Shown piece after piece: positions 1 through 10,723 of a DNA stretch of 64,000 bases; positions within the stretch are counted from its first letter, which is position 1; each line of letters starts with the position of its first letter. A program made the position numbers and the translations under genes. The notes beneath the pieces were generated by a model, which searched no databases, was not told the DNA's origin, and worked only from the letters and a program-made list of their open reading frames with translations. The stretch covers positions 1,302,001-1,366,000 of the forward strand of contig JADLSH010000256.1 in assembly GCA_016169945.1 (NCBI GenBank), read 5' to 3'. This stretch comes from Trachythela sp. YZ-2020 (lineage: Eukaryota; Cnidaria; Anthozoa; Malacalcyonacea; Clavulariidae).

Positions 1-600
1 TCCGATAATAATTATAAGAGCACAAGGGAACTGAAATGCCCTGCATGTAACAACCCCCACAAACTGGAGAACTGTGAAATGTTTCTAAAGAAGTCCGTAA
101 AAGAACGATCAGAATTAGCTAAGTCGAAAGGACTTTGTTTCCTGTCTTTACGTCAAGGTCATATGGCCAAACATTGCAAAGAATCCATTAGATGTCGGAC
201 TTGTAAGAAGCCCCATGCCACAATTCTCCATTTTGAATCTAAGAACGGGAATAAGAATGAAAAAGAAAGCGAAGAGCCGAAAGAAGAAAGGCAAATAGTT
301 GCTAATCGTGTGGTAGTATGTCACAGTAATGATTGCAAAGAGATGACTACATCATCTTTAATCCTTCCGGTATGGATATGTCACAAGGACAATCCTGAGA
401 AGGAAATATTGACGTATGTGATACATGCTTTGTAACGGACAGTGTTTGTGATGAGTTAGGCATTGAAGGTCCAGAGACTGTGATCGAGCTAGGGACAATG
501 CACACTGTAGAAGATATCAAAACCCAGAAAATTAGTGGTCTTATTGTTTCCCCTGAAGATAAGTCAGTAGATATTCCCTTACTGGTCATCACCAGGCGGA
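1..600 (+). pseudogene. BEL/Pao retrotransposon gag zinc-knuckle and protease-region fragment
   Basis: The frame opens before the window and reads zinc-knuckle-like stretches (CPACNNPHKLENC, then CFLSLRQGHMAKHC, then CRTCKKPHATILH), the usual end of BEL/Pao gag. After a frameshift near 410-435 the reading resumes as a protease-like stretch (CFVTDSVCDELGIEGPETV) of the kind found between gag and reverse transcriptase in this superfamily. The similarity stops near 580-600, where unrelated LINE ORF1 sequence begins; the reverse transcriptase and RNase H expected next are absent. A decayed, left-truncated fragment. Family assignment is from motif recognition; the frameshift and the abrupt loss of similarity are read directly. 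Confidence 0.75.
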
Positions 601-708
601 AGCTCGAAAAAGTTTTCATGTCGCAGCCCGGTTATTACCATCACCTGGTATCCTGGTAAGCAAAACTCTCTTATCTTACGCGGTGATGCAAGTTTTGTCT
701 TATCTGAT

Positions 709-2139
709 ATGCTGATCGAAACCGTTCGTGCTATGGCAAACCAAAGCAATCTCACTCCGAAACCAAGCTCACTAGACGAAGGTGTGTATCTAAACAATGT
801 GTCTATGTCCGATTGTGTATTAAGCACAACCGATACGAATTCAGTGGTCGAAGCATGTACCGAAAGTCCAAAATCCTTGGCTAGGAACGATACGCTGGTT
901 GGCGATCACATTGAGGTAAGAAATGACACCCCACGTTGCAAATCAACGCAAGGATCTTATTGTAACTGTCGGTGTGCATTATTAGCTGCTGATTTAGAAG
1001 GGGTAATGCTTGAGATGGCGATTATGCAAAATGATATTAAAGCTAACGCCATTAAACCCCGGAAAGATGAAGTAAACCAGCTTAAAAAGGAGCTTTCTAG
1101 TGAGAGGGAGAAATGCAAGCGCCTGGAAGCTGATCTGTCTATTTTAATCAAAGGAAGAACGTGTGAGGTTAATGAATTGAACGATATTATTGCCTCTCTT
1201 GAATTTAAACTTAAAGCCACTGAGGCGATTAATGACTCCTTGAGAGAATTAATTAAGACCAAAATCTCCAATTCAAAGCAGAATGAAACTTTCCCTGGCA
1301 ACGCTGCCATAAAAAACGATAAACAATGCGGGCCGAACCATGTAGAACAAAGCAATCGTGACTTTAATCGAGGTTTGGGTGAGAAAAACTCCCCGACCGA
1401 CCTTGCACAGAAATCGCGCCTGACTTCCAATCTAGTCGTTTCCAACAATGGACGCGTTGACAATGACCGTAAAGAAATTAACTCATCAGTTAAGGATAAT
1501 CAATTATTTTTAAATACCGATAATAGCTCAGCCAACCTATTACAAAGCCATAATAATAATCTGATCAATGGCATCAATTCCCCTGACGGTCAACATGTGA
1601 AAGTTAATTTGAATGCAAGGAAATTGCTAAATATTATCGAACGCAAATCCCCACTTCAAGTACCTGGAGTGTCAGTTACTATGAATGAATTCGACAACAA
1701 GGTTGACACATATCCCATTATCGATGGTCACAACTACAGTTTGAGGAACGTTAGTTCGTCAACCTTTAATGTTCTTAAAGATGTTCAATTTACCCCTAAT
1801 CAGTCTCAACGAATCCGCAGTACCCCTCGTAACATGAAATCAAAAACGAGTAAGGCAAAGGCCAATTCGACCGAAGCTCATGTCCATAGGAATATGCATC
1901 GGCATAGTTTTCATAGAAGGAGGAAAAACAGCAGCAAAAATAGATTTAATCGCATGCAAAATTTTCATCCTGTTCCCGAGAGGAGACGACCCCCAGACTG
2001 GCAGAATTACCTGTCACATGTTCGGCACAAAACAACATATCCACTCACGACATACCCCAAACCACGATCCCCCCAATTCCCTCACCCATGTTCGCTGAGA
2101 CCGCTGATGGAGTTCTCTTTCGAATACCCGTTAGAATAA
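709..2139 (+). CDS. LINE-A ORF1-like coiled-coil protein
   Basis: A 476-residue open frame; the frame is open upstream to about 590, so the exact start is uncertain. A Cys-containing segment (YCNCRCALL) precedes a heptad-rich stretch around residues 95-170 (for example DEVNQLKKELSSEREKCKRL), then a long Asn/Ser-rich low-complexity tail and a basic C-terminus (RHSFHRRRKNSSKNRFNR). This looks like the RNA-binding coiled-coil ORF1 of CR1/L2-type LINEs. About 190 bp downstream lies an endonuclease fragment on the same strand, which supports a LINE 5' part. I cannot name the ORF1 domain more precisely. Confidence 0.55.
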   Translation: MLIETVRAMANQSNLTPKPSSLDEGVYLNNVSMSDCVLSTTDTNSVVEACTESPKSLARNDTLVGDHIEVRNDTPRCKSTQGSYCNCRCALLAADLEGVMLEMAIMQNDIKANAIKPRKDEVNQLKKELSSEREKCKRLEADLSILIKGRTCEVNELNDIIASLEFKLKATEAINDSLRELIKTKISNSKQNETFPGNAAIKNDKQCGPNHVEQSNRDFNRGLGEKNSPTDLAQKSRLTSNLVVSNNGRVDNDRKEINSSVKDNQLFLNTDNSSANLLQSHNNNLINGINSPDGQHVKVNLNARKLLNIIERKSPLQVPGVSVTMNEFDNKVDTYPIIDGHNYSLRNVSSSTFNVLKDVQFTPNQSQRIRSTPRNMKSKTSKAKANSTEAHVHRNMHRHSFHRRRKNSSKNRFNRMQNFHPVPERRRPPDWQNYLSHVRHKTTYPLTTYPKPRSPQFPHPCSLRPLMEFSFEYPLE

Positions 2140-2332
2140 CCCCACCTAATCAAGAGCGTTCGATTTCAAACCGGAATTTCAGTAACACCCTCGACCTAGT
2201 TCAAAGGAGAAATACAACAATACATCACGGGCCGAACCATGTAGATGCTAACCTTCATTTTCCTCAACACCCGATCCTGTACTTATAACAAATCATACCC
2301 GGCCATATAACACTGCTAGAAAAAACGGCAAT

Positions 2333-2786
2333 GTGGTCAATAGCAATAATATTGCTGTTAAAATAACCTCCATTGACGAACTTGCAACAACAACTCCTAT
2401 TACTCTTTCAGGCCTAAAGATTGTTCACTTAAATATTCGCTCATTGAGGAACATAGCCCATCTTGTTCAACTTAGGGATCTAGCCATATCATCAAATATC
2501 GATGTCCTTACAATCTCCGAAACATGGTTGAACACAACGGTTACCAACTCTGAAGTCGGCGTCGAGGGCTATAAGTTGTTCAGGCTCGATCGCCTTCATA
2601 AAAGGGGTGGCGGCGTTTGCGCCTACATTCGAAAAGAAATAAAAGCCTCCGTATTAAAATAACTTTCACAAATATCCGAAACTAATTTCCACCAACTCTG
2701 GATAAAACTTCAATGCAATAAATCCAAATCTCTTTTAATATGTGTTTCGTACCGTCCACCAGACTGTCCTGTGGCCTGTTTTGAGA
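2333..2786 (+). pseudogene. LINE-A apurinic-type endonuclease fragment
   Basis: The frame reads LKIVHLNIRSLRN, IDVLTISETWL and RGGGVCAYIR, the N-terminal motifs of the LINE endonuclease/exonuclease/phosphatase fold. A stop follows at 2660, then the same domain continues (SLLICVSYRPPDCPV) up to about 2786. The frame then runs without a stop into BEL/Pao sequence. The rest of the endonuclease and all of the reverse transcriptase are missing, so this is a 5' piece of a LINE, the opposite of the usual 5' truncation. The sequence clearly differs from the endonuclease of LINE-B at 3,840, so two families are present. Confidence 0.7.
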
Positions 2787-3661
2787 ACTTGGCTAAGCTT
2801 CAACCAGATGATGTCGAAGTAAAGAAAGTCAGTGCGTTTGCAACATCCGTACAAGAATTCCCTAATATACCAGAACGATTGGAATACTTTTCAAGCTGGC
2901 ATCGAGCAAAGAAGGCTATAGCTATTTGTCTCCGTTATCGGCGTTTGCTACTTCAAAGAGTACGTAAGAAAAAAGAGAAGAATAAGTTCGAGAAGGAAGC
3001 GCATGTTATGAAACCCGACCAAGCTGTTACCGTGGAAGAAATGGAAGCTGCCGAACGTGAAATTATCAAATCAGTGCAGAAACGAGAATTCGGCAAGGAG
3101 CTAAGCTCGTTGAAGCCAAGCACCGAAGCCAGTGTCTGTGAAACCCATCGACACAAAAATAATGTAGCTAGAACTAGCCTGTTAGCTCGATTCGATCCAT
3201 TCGTCGACGAACACGGGATAATAAGAGTAGGAGGAAGAATAAGAAGATCTAGCATGGACGGCAACGTCAAGCATCCGGTCGTCTTGCCAAAGAAATCCCA
3301 TATTTCGAAGCTGATAGCGAGACACTTTCACGAAAAGGTTGACCATCAAGGGCGAGGAATCACATGGAATGAGATTCGTGCTTCGGGATATTGGATCCTT
3401 GGTTGTAAGGATGTCGTAGCGAAACTTATTAAGGATTGCACAATTTGTCAAAGATTACGGGCAAGTGTTAATGATAAAAAAATGGCCGATCTTCCAAAGG
3501 AAAGAGTAGAGACGTCTCCGCCGTTCACATACAGCGCAGTGGACTACTTTGGGCCGTTTTACGTAAAACAAGGCAGAAAAGAAGTGAAACGATATGGTGT
3601 ACTATTCACGTGTTTAGCTTCGAGAGCTATTCATCTGGAAGTTTCACATACCTTGGAAACA
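2787..3661 (+). pseudogene. BEL/Pao post-RNase H region, integrase zinc-binding and integrase core, N-terminal half
   Basis: Recognisable BEL/Pao order: a linker (ERLEYFSSWHRAKKAIAICL), a region ending SLLARFDPFVDEHGIIRVGG, an integrase H2C2-type zinc-binding region (HFHEKVDHQGRG then CTICQRLR), and the start of the DDE integrase core (AVDYFGPFYVK, with the first catalytic Asp, then LASRAIHLEV). It is cut at LET by LINE-B and continues at 6,861 in a compatible frame. Catalytic inactivity is inferred from the interruption. Confidence 0.85.
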
Positions 3662-3707
3662 TACAAATGAATTCCAGCATAGCGATATTGACTATTTTTA
3701 TACTATT

Positions 3708-5145
3708 ATGAAATCAATTAACATAGAGGCTAATATTAACAATACTAAACGAAACACAATGCGCAAAACCAGAAAGTCAACCCTATCCTATGAGCACAAT
3801 TCGAATGTGGTCAACCAGCAAGACCGATTAGTTCCGGCTATTCGAGGCTTCAAAATAGCTTCCTTAAACATAACAAGTCTACCTAAACATATTGACGAAC
3901 TTAGGATCTGCATGAATGATAAGGAAATTGACGTTCTCGCGATTAATGAAACCCGAATGGACGACAGTGTGCCAACACAATCAATAGCCATTCAGGGTTA
4001 CAATTGGATTTCCAAAAACAGAAATAGATTTGGTGGTGGTATCGGTTTTTTCGTTAGAGATTCGATAAATTTTCGACTCCGGAATGACCTGAATGATCCT
4101 GAAATTGAAATCCTTACAATACAAATTACTAAACAAAACGTCAAACCTTTCTTAATTACAACGTGGTATCGACCACCAAATGATCCAATTGACACTCTTC
4201 ATAGATTTGAGAACTGTTTACAATGACTCTAAAGAAAGTATTATTGTAGGAGATGTAAATTATGACCTATTATACGGAAATTTATCTCCCCAAGCTTCGG
4301 AACTCAAATTCATTACAGAACTGTATCAATATGAACAATTGATAAGTGGCGCTACAAGAGTTACTAAAGATACTCGGACATTGATCGATCACTTCTATAC
4401 AACAAATTCTAATAATATTATTTCGAAAGGAGTGTCAACTGTTTGTATAAGTGATCACTATCTTATTTACGGCATTAGAAAATTTAAATTTTCCAAAGAA
4501 AATGCAAAAATAATTGAATACCGCGACTACAAACATTTCAATGAACAAATATTCTTGCAAGACTTGAAAAATTCCTTTAATGCTTTTGACCTGGATCAAT
4601 ACGATCCAAATATATCTTGGCAGATTTGGAAGAATAAATTCTTCAAAATCTGGAACAATCATGCCCCACTAAAAAGACGGAGGGTGGCCAATAAGCGGCT
4701 ACCTTGGCTAACAATAGATCTAATTGAAAAAAAACGCCATATCAATTTCTTAAACAGAAAAGCTAAAGCAGATAATACAATTAATAGCTGGTCCGTCTTC
4801 AAAAAGGCTAAAAACCAATACAATAGGGAAATTAAAGATACAAAATGTTCGTATTATCAAGGCAAACTACATAGCAATTCAGGAAATTTAAAACAAACAT
4901 GGAAAACACTCAACGAATTGATGAATAGAACGTCAAATAAAAATAAAATCCCAGAAATGAAAGATAGGAATGGTGAAATAATTGATGAAACTCTGATTCC
5001 AGATGCCTTTAATACATATTTTGTTGAACTGGGAGAAAAACTTGCGAACGAAATTCCTCGATCGAGTATTTCACCGGATAGTTTTCTTAGTGATATAAAC
5101 CATACAGTTAATGGGCTCCTAGCTTTCAGAAATTCTAGAAAGTGA
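3708..5145 (+). pseudogene. LINE-B endonuclease and linker region
   Basis: The first segment (3,708-4,226) carries LINE endonuclease motifs: FKIASLNITSLPKH, IDVLAINETRMD, GGGIGFFVRDS and TTWYRPPND. After a frameshift near 4,200 it continues (4,180-5,145) with IIVGDVNYDLL, the TLIDHFYTTN block and CISDHYLIYGI, matching the catalytic Asp/Asn and SDH motifs of the endonuclease fold. The remainder is the linker before the reverse transcriptase (DAFNTYFVELGEKLANEI). The frame ends at about 5,145, one nucleotide out of step with the reverse transcriptase. Confidence 0.85.
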
Positions 5146-6654
5146 TGTTTTAAAACTACTCCACGGTTTAGGGCCCAACAAAGCATCTGGAATTGATGGT
5201 ATCTCAGCTCGTATCTTAAAAATTTCAGCATCAGTTATTGCACCATTTCTAACATCCATATTTAACCACTCCATTATAACAGGCATATTTCCCAATGATT
5301 GGAAAATCGCTAGGATTACTCCGATATTTAAGTCTGAAGCTAAAGATGAAATGACCAATTACAGACCGATATCCGTTATTTCAGTAGTTGCCAAAATTGC
5401 GGAAAAGCTGATTCATAACCAAATCTATAATTATTTACATGACTTTAACCTACTTACAAATTGCCAACACGGATTTAGACCACAACACTCAACTGTTACA
5501 GCACTGCTGGATATTACTAACGAGTGGTATAAAAACATTGACATTGGAAAACTAAATGGGATTGTGTTTCTGGACCTAAAAAGCATTTGATACTGTCGAC
5601 CATAACATACTTTTAAACAAAATAGCAAGTTATGGAATAAAAGGAACAGCGCATCGCTGGCTGGAGTCGTATCTATCAAATAGGACCCAGTACTGTTGTG
5701 TGAATGGTAATACATCAAGCCCATCAATTATGAAAACAGGCATACCGCAAGGCTCTGGTTTAGGCCCATTGCTATTTTTAATTTACATCAATGACTTACC
5801 AAAGTGTCTAAATAGGGCAAAAGCAGACATGTTTGCAGACGATACCCAAATTGCAACAACAAGTGATGATATTAAAGTAATTGAAGAAACATTGAATGGC
5901 GATTTAAACAATGTTGCAAATTGGCTATCCGCAAATAAATTAACTTTAAACAACAGTAAAACCGAATATATGATAATTGGTACCAAGAAAAGGCTTAGCC
6001 AAGTAACTTTTGATCCGGTTATCAATGTTGGTAATTTAGAAATTAAACGAGTTAAAACGACAAAATCGTTGGGCCTAATGATAGATGAGTCTCTAAGCTG
6101 GTCAGCGCAGGTCGAACACATTTCAAAAATGTTCACTTCAGGCCTCGGTATACTCAGACGACTTCGAGATACAATTGAATACAATACCCTAATAACAATA
6201 TACCAATCCATAATCCAACCTTACTTCGATTATTGTGCTCAAGTGTGGGGTTGTCTAGGAAAACATTAGCAGATAAACTACAAAGTTACAGAGCAGGGCG
6301 TTTCGAATAATCACACGTGAGAATTACACGACACGATCAGCTGACATATTAAGTAAGCTAGGAGTTCCCAACCTCGAAAAACGAAGGATCCAACAACTTT
6401 CAATTTTCATGTATAAGGTAAAAAACAAAATGGTTCCTGATTATTTGTGTGATATGTTTACAAATATTAGTGACGTACACAGCCATAACACAAGACAATC
6501 GAGAGCCAATTTGACATTACCTAAATCAAAAACAAACAATATGAAAAATGCATTCTCATATAGAGGGGCGGAAGTCTGGAACTACCTTTCTTCATCACAA
6601 AAGTCCTCGGAAACTATTGCTAATTTTAAATCTAACATAAAACGTGCATGTTAA
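5130..6654 (+). pseudogene. LINE-B reverse transcriptase and C-terminal tail
   Basis: Order of motifs: GPNKASGIDGIS, NYRPISVISVVAKIAEKLI, QHGFRPQHSTVTALLD, a broken FLDLK/AFDTVDH at about 5,580 (frameshift by one base), GIPQGSGLGPLLFLIYINDL, the catalytic MFADDTQI at about 5,830, and a thumb-like stretch ending DYCAQVWGCLG before a stop at 6,269. A further frame (6,409-6,654) supplies the standard CR1/jockey-group tail (VHSHNTRQSRANL, SYRGAEVWNYLS). RNA-templated cDNA synthesis is the family function. At least three frame disruptions show it is no longer coding. Confidence 0.9.
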
Positions 6655-6834
6655 TATTAAGTATCATATTCATTTTCCCTTTGTTGTTATCTATAGTTAT
6701 AATAAACTTCTTGTAAATATCGTAATTCATATTTTTACTAGTGTAAGCACGGCCGGTTGGAAGATCACCTTTTTCTTTTCTTTGTACATAATTATTTTAT
6801 AAGGTGAAATTGTACCGTGTTGAAATATAGTTCA

Positions 6835-6860
6835 TAATAATAATAATAATAATAATAATA
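6835..6860 (+). repeat. (TAA)n tail of LINE-B
   Basis: About 8.7 copies of TAA directly at the 3' end of the LINE. Short tandem repeats replace poly(A) at the 3' end of many non-LTR elements. Its position exactly at the resumption of the BEL frame makes it the element terminus rather than an unrelated microsatellite. Confidence 0.85.
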
Positions 6861-7609
6861 ACAGACTCCTTTCTAAACGCCTTCCGACGCTTTGTCTGTA
6901 GACGAGGACCGGTGCGCGAACTTCGATGCGATCGTGGAACTAACTTTGTCGGTGCAAGCACTGAATTGCAAAAGTGCTTGAAAGAAATGGATCAAGATAA
7001 GATCAAAGCAGAATTACTGAAAGAAAATTGTGATTGGTTTGAATTTAAATTCAACGTTCCGAAAGCCAGTCACATGGGAGGAATTTGGGAAAGACAAATC
7101 AGGACGGTACGAAATGTCTTAAATGTTCTTCTTTACCAAAATGGTAGTCAGTTGAACGATGAATCACTTCTCACATTTATGTGCGAAGCAGAATCGAAAC
7201 ACCTGGAGTGTTTCAGAAAGAGGATATGTATCTACGCAAACATTGGCGAAGAGTTCAACATCTGTGTAACGAGTTTTGGGCGCGATGGAAAAAGGAATTC
7301 ATGCATTCCTTACAAGAACGACAAAGATGGCTCAAACCAAGACAGAATCTCGAAGTTGGAAATATCGTTATAGTTGCAGAAGAAGAAACACCCCGAAACA
7401 GTTGGCAATTAGCACGAGTAGTAAATGCTGAGAAAGACGAAGACGGCTTAGTTCGAAAGGTGAAACTAATGGTCGGCAATCGACGAATCTCAGAGCAAGG
7501 AAGAAGGGAAAAGCCTCTCGCTACACTGGAACGCCCCGTCCATAAACTGATAACTTTGATGCGGGGAGAAAGACCAGGAATCCCCGCCGAAGAGCCTTCC
7601 AATGACTGA
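6861..7609 (+). pseudogene. BEL/Pao integrase core, C-terminal half, and DUF5641-like C-terminal domain
   Basis: The integrase core resumes as TDSFLNAF...VRELRCDRGTNFVGAS (second catalytic Asp) and KASHMGGIWERQIRTVRNVL (catalytic Glu region). At about 7,195 (MCEAE) the frame jumps: the next conserved block, PGVFQKEDMYLRKHWRRVQ, lies in another frame, so an internal deletion of roughly 30 residues is likely. The C-terminal block (EVGNIVIVAEEETPRNSWQL) is the domain typical of BEL/Pao polyproteins. Ends in a stop at 7,609. Confidence 0.85.
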
Positions 7610-7670
7610 TATTATTAACATTGTTTATTGACGTTAAAGTTCATGTTGTTATTTTGATTTAGTAAATTCT

Positions 7671-7990
7671 TAGAATTTAGGGGAGCCATGTAAGTGCTCG
7701 TGTGCGTGGACACGCGCGTGTTAGAATCATAAGACATTAATATTCGTTAGCGTTCGGAATCGGTCGTGAACCGACGTGCTTTTTGGCGCGAAATTGCTTA
7801 GAAAAGATAGAACATGACAAGAACACGAGTTATATACGAAGAAACCTTTATGAACTAAGAAAGCGCTTATAATTTAAGATATATGTTGAACGCCGATGTC
7901 AAAACTGTTGTTTATACGGCTAAGAACACATGATAAGTAAATACGATGTAAAGATACGTTTTAGGAAAAGAAATTTCAAGAACAATTACA
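7671..7990 (+). repeat. Probable BEL/Pao polypurine tract and 3' LTR
   Basis: Directly downstream of the integrase stop a purine-rich AATTTAGGGGAGCCA precedes TGTAAGTGCTCGTG at 7,689, a plausible PPT and LTR start. A possible end is ...CAATTACA at 7,990 (TG...CA, about 300 bp). The partner 5' LTR would lie before the window, so the boundaries cannot be confirmed. Confidence 0.4.
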
Positions 7991-9730
7991 GTTATACTTC
8001 TTCAAAGGCAATGAAACTTTCCAACAATATTTCTTTTTTTACGAACTACAACTTTTTTGTAACACTTGCAGGGAAATTCTAAATCCCTGTTCTGGCAATT
8101 CAGGTTTATATCAACAACAATTGAAAATTTTTAGATAATTTATGAACATGTATGCAATACATGGATATATAATATGAACCGGAATAAACCACATATCATT
8201 TTAAAGAGGAAGTCATAAGCTATCGAATGACGCGTGTCCTGTTGCCAGAGAGTAAACATGTCTGGAGATATTTACATTTGCACTAAGTGATCGTAAATAA
8301 GTCATTGTTCTGTATTATATCTTTATAATCATACGCAATTTAGCAAATTGACATGAAACAACCCTTTTTAAATAATATTAAATTTACTTTTAATAATTAA
8401 TACGATATGTTAAGGATGTATTAAACATTGCACTTGAAATCTTAATTATTAATCTATTAAACTTTACATCATTTATTAATCTTAAATCATTTCAAACCCC
8501 ATAAATACTTGATATTTGTTGTGTTTTAGTGACAGACAGCAGAAAATTAAAAGATCGTCTTGGTATGTAAACAATACAATTATCATACAGTTATCATTAA
8601 TAGCTCTAATATGCCTACATCTTAAATATGCCCCCTCTCTTTAACACCCACCCCTTTTCTAGATGAATGAACTAATCAAGCATCCTCTCCACTGTGCCTG
8701 AAAGACTACAGTCATGTAAACCCCAAGGGTCATACTTAGATTACTGTATCAAAGTAACATAAAGCTTACTAATTGTATTTATATTCAGCTTTGTTATTGT
8801 ACCTGCCTCTTTTACCACTTACATGAATACCAAAATGTAACTTTTCTCGTTTTAGATGTTCATGCTGATGAAGACACTGGCATATTATTACTTGAGTGAT
8901 AAATCATGTTGTACATGATTCAATTATAATAGAATAACAATAACAGAAAACTATTTAGTACTATATATTTGGAATATTATGCACAAAACTAGATGAAATA
9001 TTTTTCAATTAAATGTAGATGCAAGTTATACAGAAGGTGACGGCAAAAGTAAGTTTTGAGAAGAATGCATTTAATTAGACGGTATGATTTGAACCGAAAA
9101 TAGACACAACAAATGCTTGTGATATATTATCTAATGTTTTAGGTTTTCATTATAAACTAAAAATGGATTGTTTGATTTTATTAGATGACAAATCTGATAA
9201 CAGACATAGTACAGGAACAGTTCGTCATATAGTTTTAAACTATGGTATGGCCATTAAACTTTACATTCCATGTTCTTAAATAACCTTCAACCATTTTTAA
9301 TTATTGTGTTCCATACAATCCCATAACTAACATATGATATACATTGGTTTTCTGACGCTGCACAGAACAGCAATGGCCCAGACGGTATTGTTATATACTA
9401 AACAATACAATAATAATATAAATTATTTGATTTCCTAATGCCCTTCTCATCCCACGTAAGCCCACTTACACACCTATTTCAACACACCCTCTGCCCACCC
9501 ATCAAGTCATGCAATCTCGAGCATATAGACCTTGCAAAAGGCCCTTTCCTTTTATTTTAGTCATTTTCTTTCTATTTCAGAACAAAACAGTAATGAAACA
9601 GGGAGGCCTATAGATACGGTATTGCTTGACATAATTAATACACAAGTTATGAACCTCCTTATATATATAGACATCTTAATCATATTTGAGCCCTTCACTG
9701 AGAACCTCTTTATGTAAATGCTGTTTACTG
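7991..9730. other. Non-coding, AT-rich interval
   Basis: Only short, stop-rich frames with no recognisable domains. It contains the left arm (8,141-8,299) of an inverted repeat whose partner is at 10,514-10,680. I see nothing else. Confidence 0.6.
8141..8299 (+). repeat. Left arm of 160-bp inverted repeat (partner 10,514-10,680)
   Basis: The stretch running through TTTTAAAGAGGAAGTCATAA and GAATGACGCGTGT is the near-exact reverse complement of 10,514-10,680. Both start at TATGAACATG and end at TGATCGTAAATA. The pair encloses 2.2 kb, including the foldback at 9,733. It may mark the ends of a larger element or be two opposed copies of one repeat. Confidence 0.8.
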
Positions 9731-9732
9731 TA

Positions 9733-10215
9733 CAGGGTGTCCCAAAAAAAGTCCCCCTATAGAAATCACTCTTTTGTTGTTAAACGTGCGTTGTGATACC
9801 TCTGGGAATTTAAAATAGCCTATAAAACGAACAGCAACACAAAAATGTCAAATTACCAGTTCGTCTTACCGTCAGTTCGAGTAAGAATGGTTCAACTGAC
9901 TACAGAGCAACGAATATTTGTCGTAACAACTTATACGTCGCGTTAAATTATTTGGACGAAGGGAAGTTGTAAATACTTCCGCCGTTCATGTACAATTCAA
10001 TTAAATTCCCAAAGGTATAATAACGCACAAGTACTCGTTGCTCTGTAGTCAGTTGAACCATTCTCACTCGAACTGACGGTAAGATGAATTTGTAATTTGA
10101 CATTTTTGTGTTGCTGTTCGTTTTTGAAGCTATTTTAAATTCCCAGAGGTATAACAACGCACGTTTAACAACAAAAGAGGGATTTCTATAGGGGGACATT
10201 TTTTGGGACACCCTG
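9733..10215. mobile_element. Tc1/mariner-type foldback element with TA duplication
   Basis: Begins CAGGGTGTCCCAAAAAAAG and ends in its reverse complement, flanked on both sides by TA (9,731-9,732 and 10,216-10,217). The inverted arms are about 180 bp (9,733-9,912 and 10,034-10,215). Inside each arm a short frame reads MVQLTTEQR, resembling the N-terminal helix-turn-helix start of mariner-like transposases; in the left arm it stops after 19 residues. No transposase remains, so this is a non-autonomous derivative. Confidence 0.8.
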
Positions 10216-10513
10216 TATATGCAAACAATTACAGAGCACGTATGTATATTGCCAGACTCATCAATACATGAATCTATTGTACAGCATGTCTCAAAAATAT
10301 CTTTATCAGATGCATTGTTTGAAAATATCAATTAGCCATTAGTTGTTTGGTCATTTGTGAAACCCTGAACCACGATCCCTTGCCTCGCTCGTGTAAAATC
10401 AGAACAATTAAGTGTTGGAAATGAAATAGTGAAAAAATTATAATACTATATACAAGATCTTGCAGTTGTGTAAGATACATAATTATTAAGATTATGTTGA
10501 GACGGAAACGCGC

Positions 10514-10680
10514 TGTATTTACGATCAGTTGCTTCAAATGTAAATATCTCCAGACGTGTTTACTCTCTGGCAACAGAACACGCGTCATTCGATAGCTTAT
10601 GACTTCCTCTTTAAAATGATATTTGGTTTGTTCCGGTTTCATATTACATATCCAAATTAATTTGCATACATGTTCATAAA
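10514..10680 (-). repeat. Right arm of inverted repeat (partner 8,141-8,299)
   Basis: Reverse complement of 8,141-8,299 with a few substitutions and small indels. The 120-residue minus-strand frame across 10,328-10,690 is a consequence of this repeat and shows no domain. Confidence 0.8.
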
Positions 10681-10723
10681 GGTCGAACACTTTGTACGGT
10701 ATTTAATTCCCTATACGGTATTT

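Larger units (their letters stand above)
3662..6860 (+). mobile_element. LINE-B non-LTR retrotransposon (CR1/jockey group) inserted in BEL integrase
   Basis: A nearly complete second-ORF LINE: endonuclease, reverse transcriptase and C-terminal tail, ending in a (TAA)n run at 6,835-6,860. The left boundary is the point where the BEL integrase frame breaks (3,661) and the right is where it resumes (6,861). Only AACA is shared at both junctions (3,658-3,661 and 6,860-6,863), a possible 4-bp target duplication. No ORF1 lies between the left boundary and the endonuclease, so the copy is probably 5'-truncated. Several frameshifts show it is dead. Confidence 0.85.

Noticed and set aside
30..435. CCHC-like frame as a host zinc-finger gene
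   Set aside because: Context (protease and integrase of the same element) makes BEL/Pao gag the better reading.
957..1463. 168-codon minus-strand frame
   Set aside because: Antisense shadow of LINE-A ORF1.
5783..6211. 142-codon minus-strand frame
   Set aside because: Antisense shadow of the LINE-B reverse transcriptase.
9532..9717. 61-codon plus-strand open frame
   Set aside because: AT-rich, no domain, no splice context, inside repeat-rich DNA.
10328..10690. 120-codon minus-strand frame
   Set aside because: Covers the right arm of an inverted repeat; the translation has no domain and the other arm does not preserve the frame.
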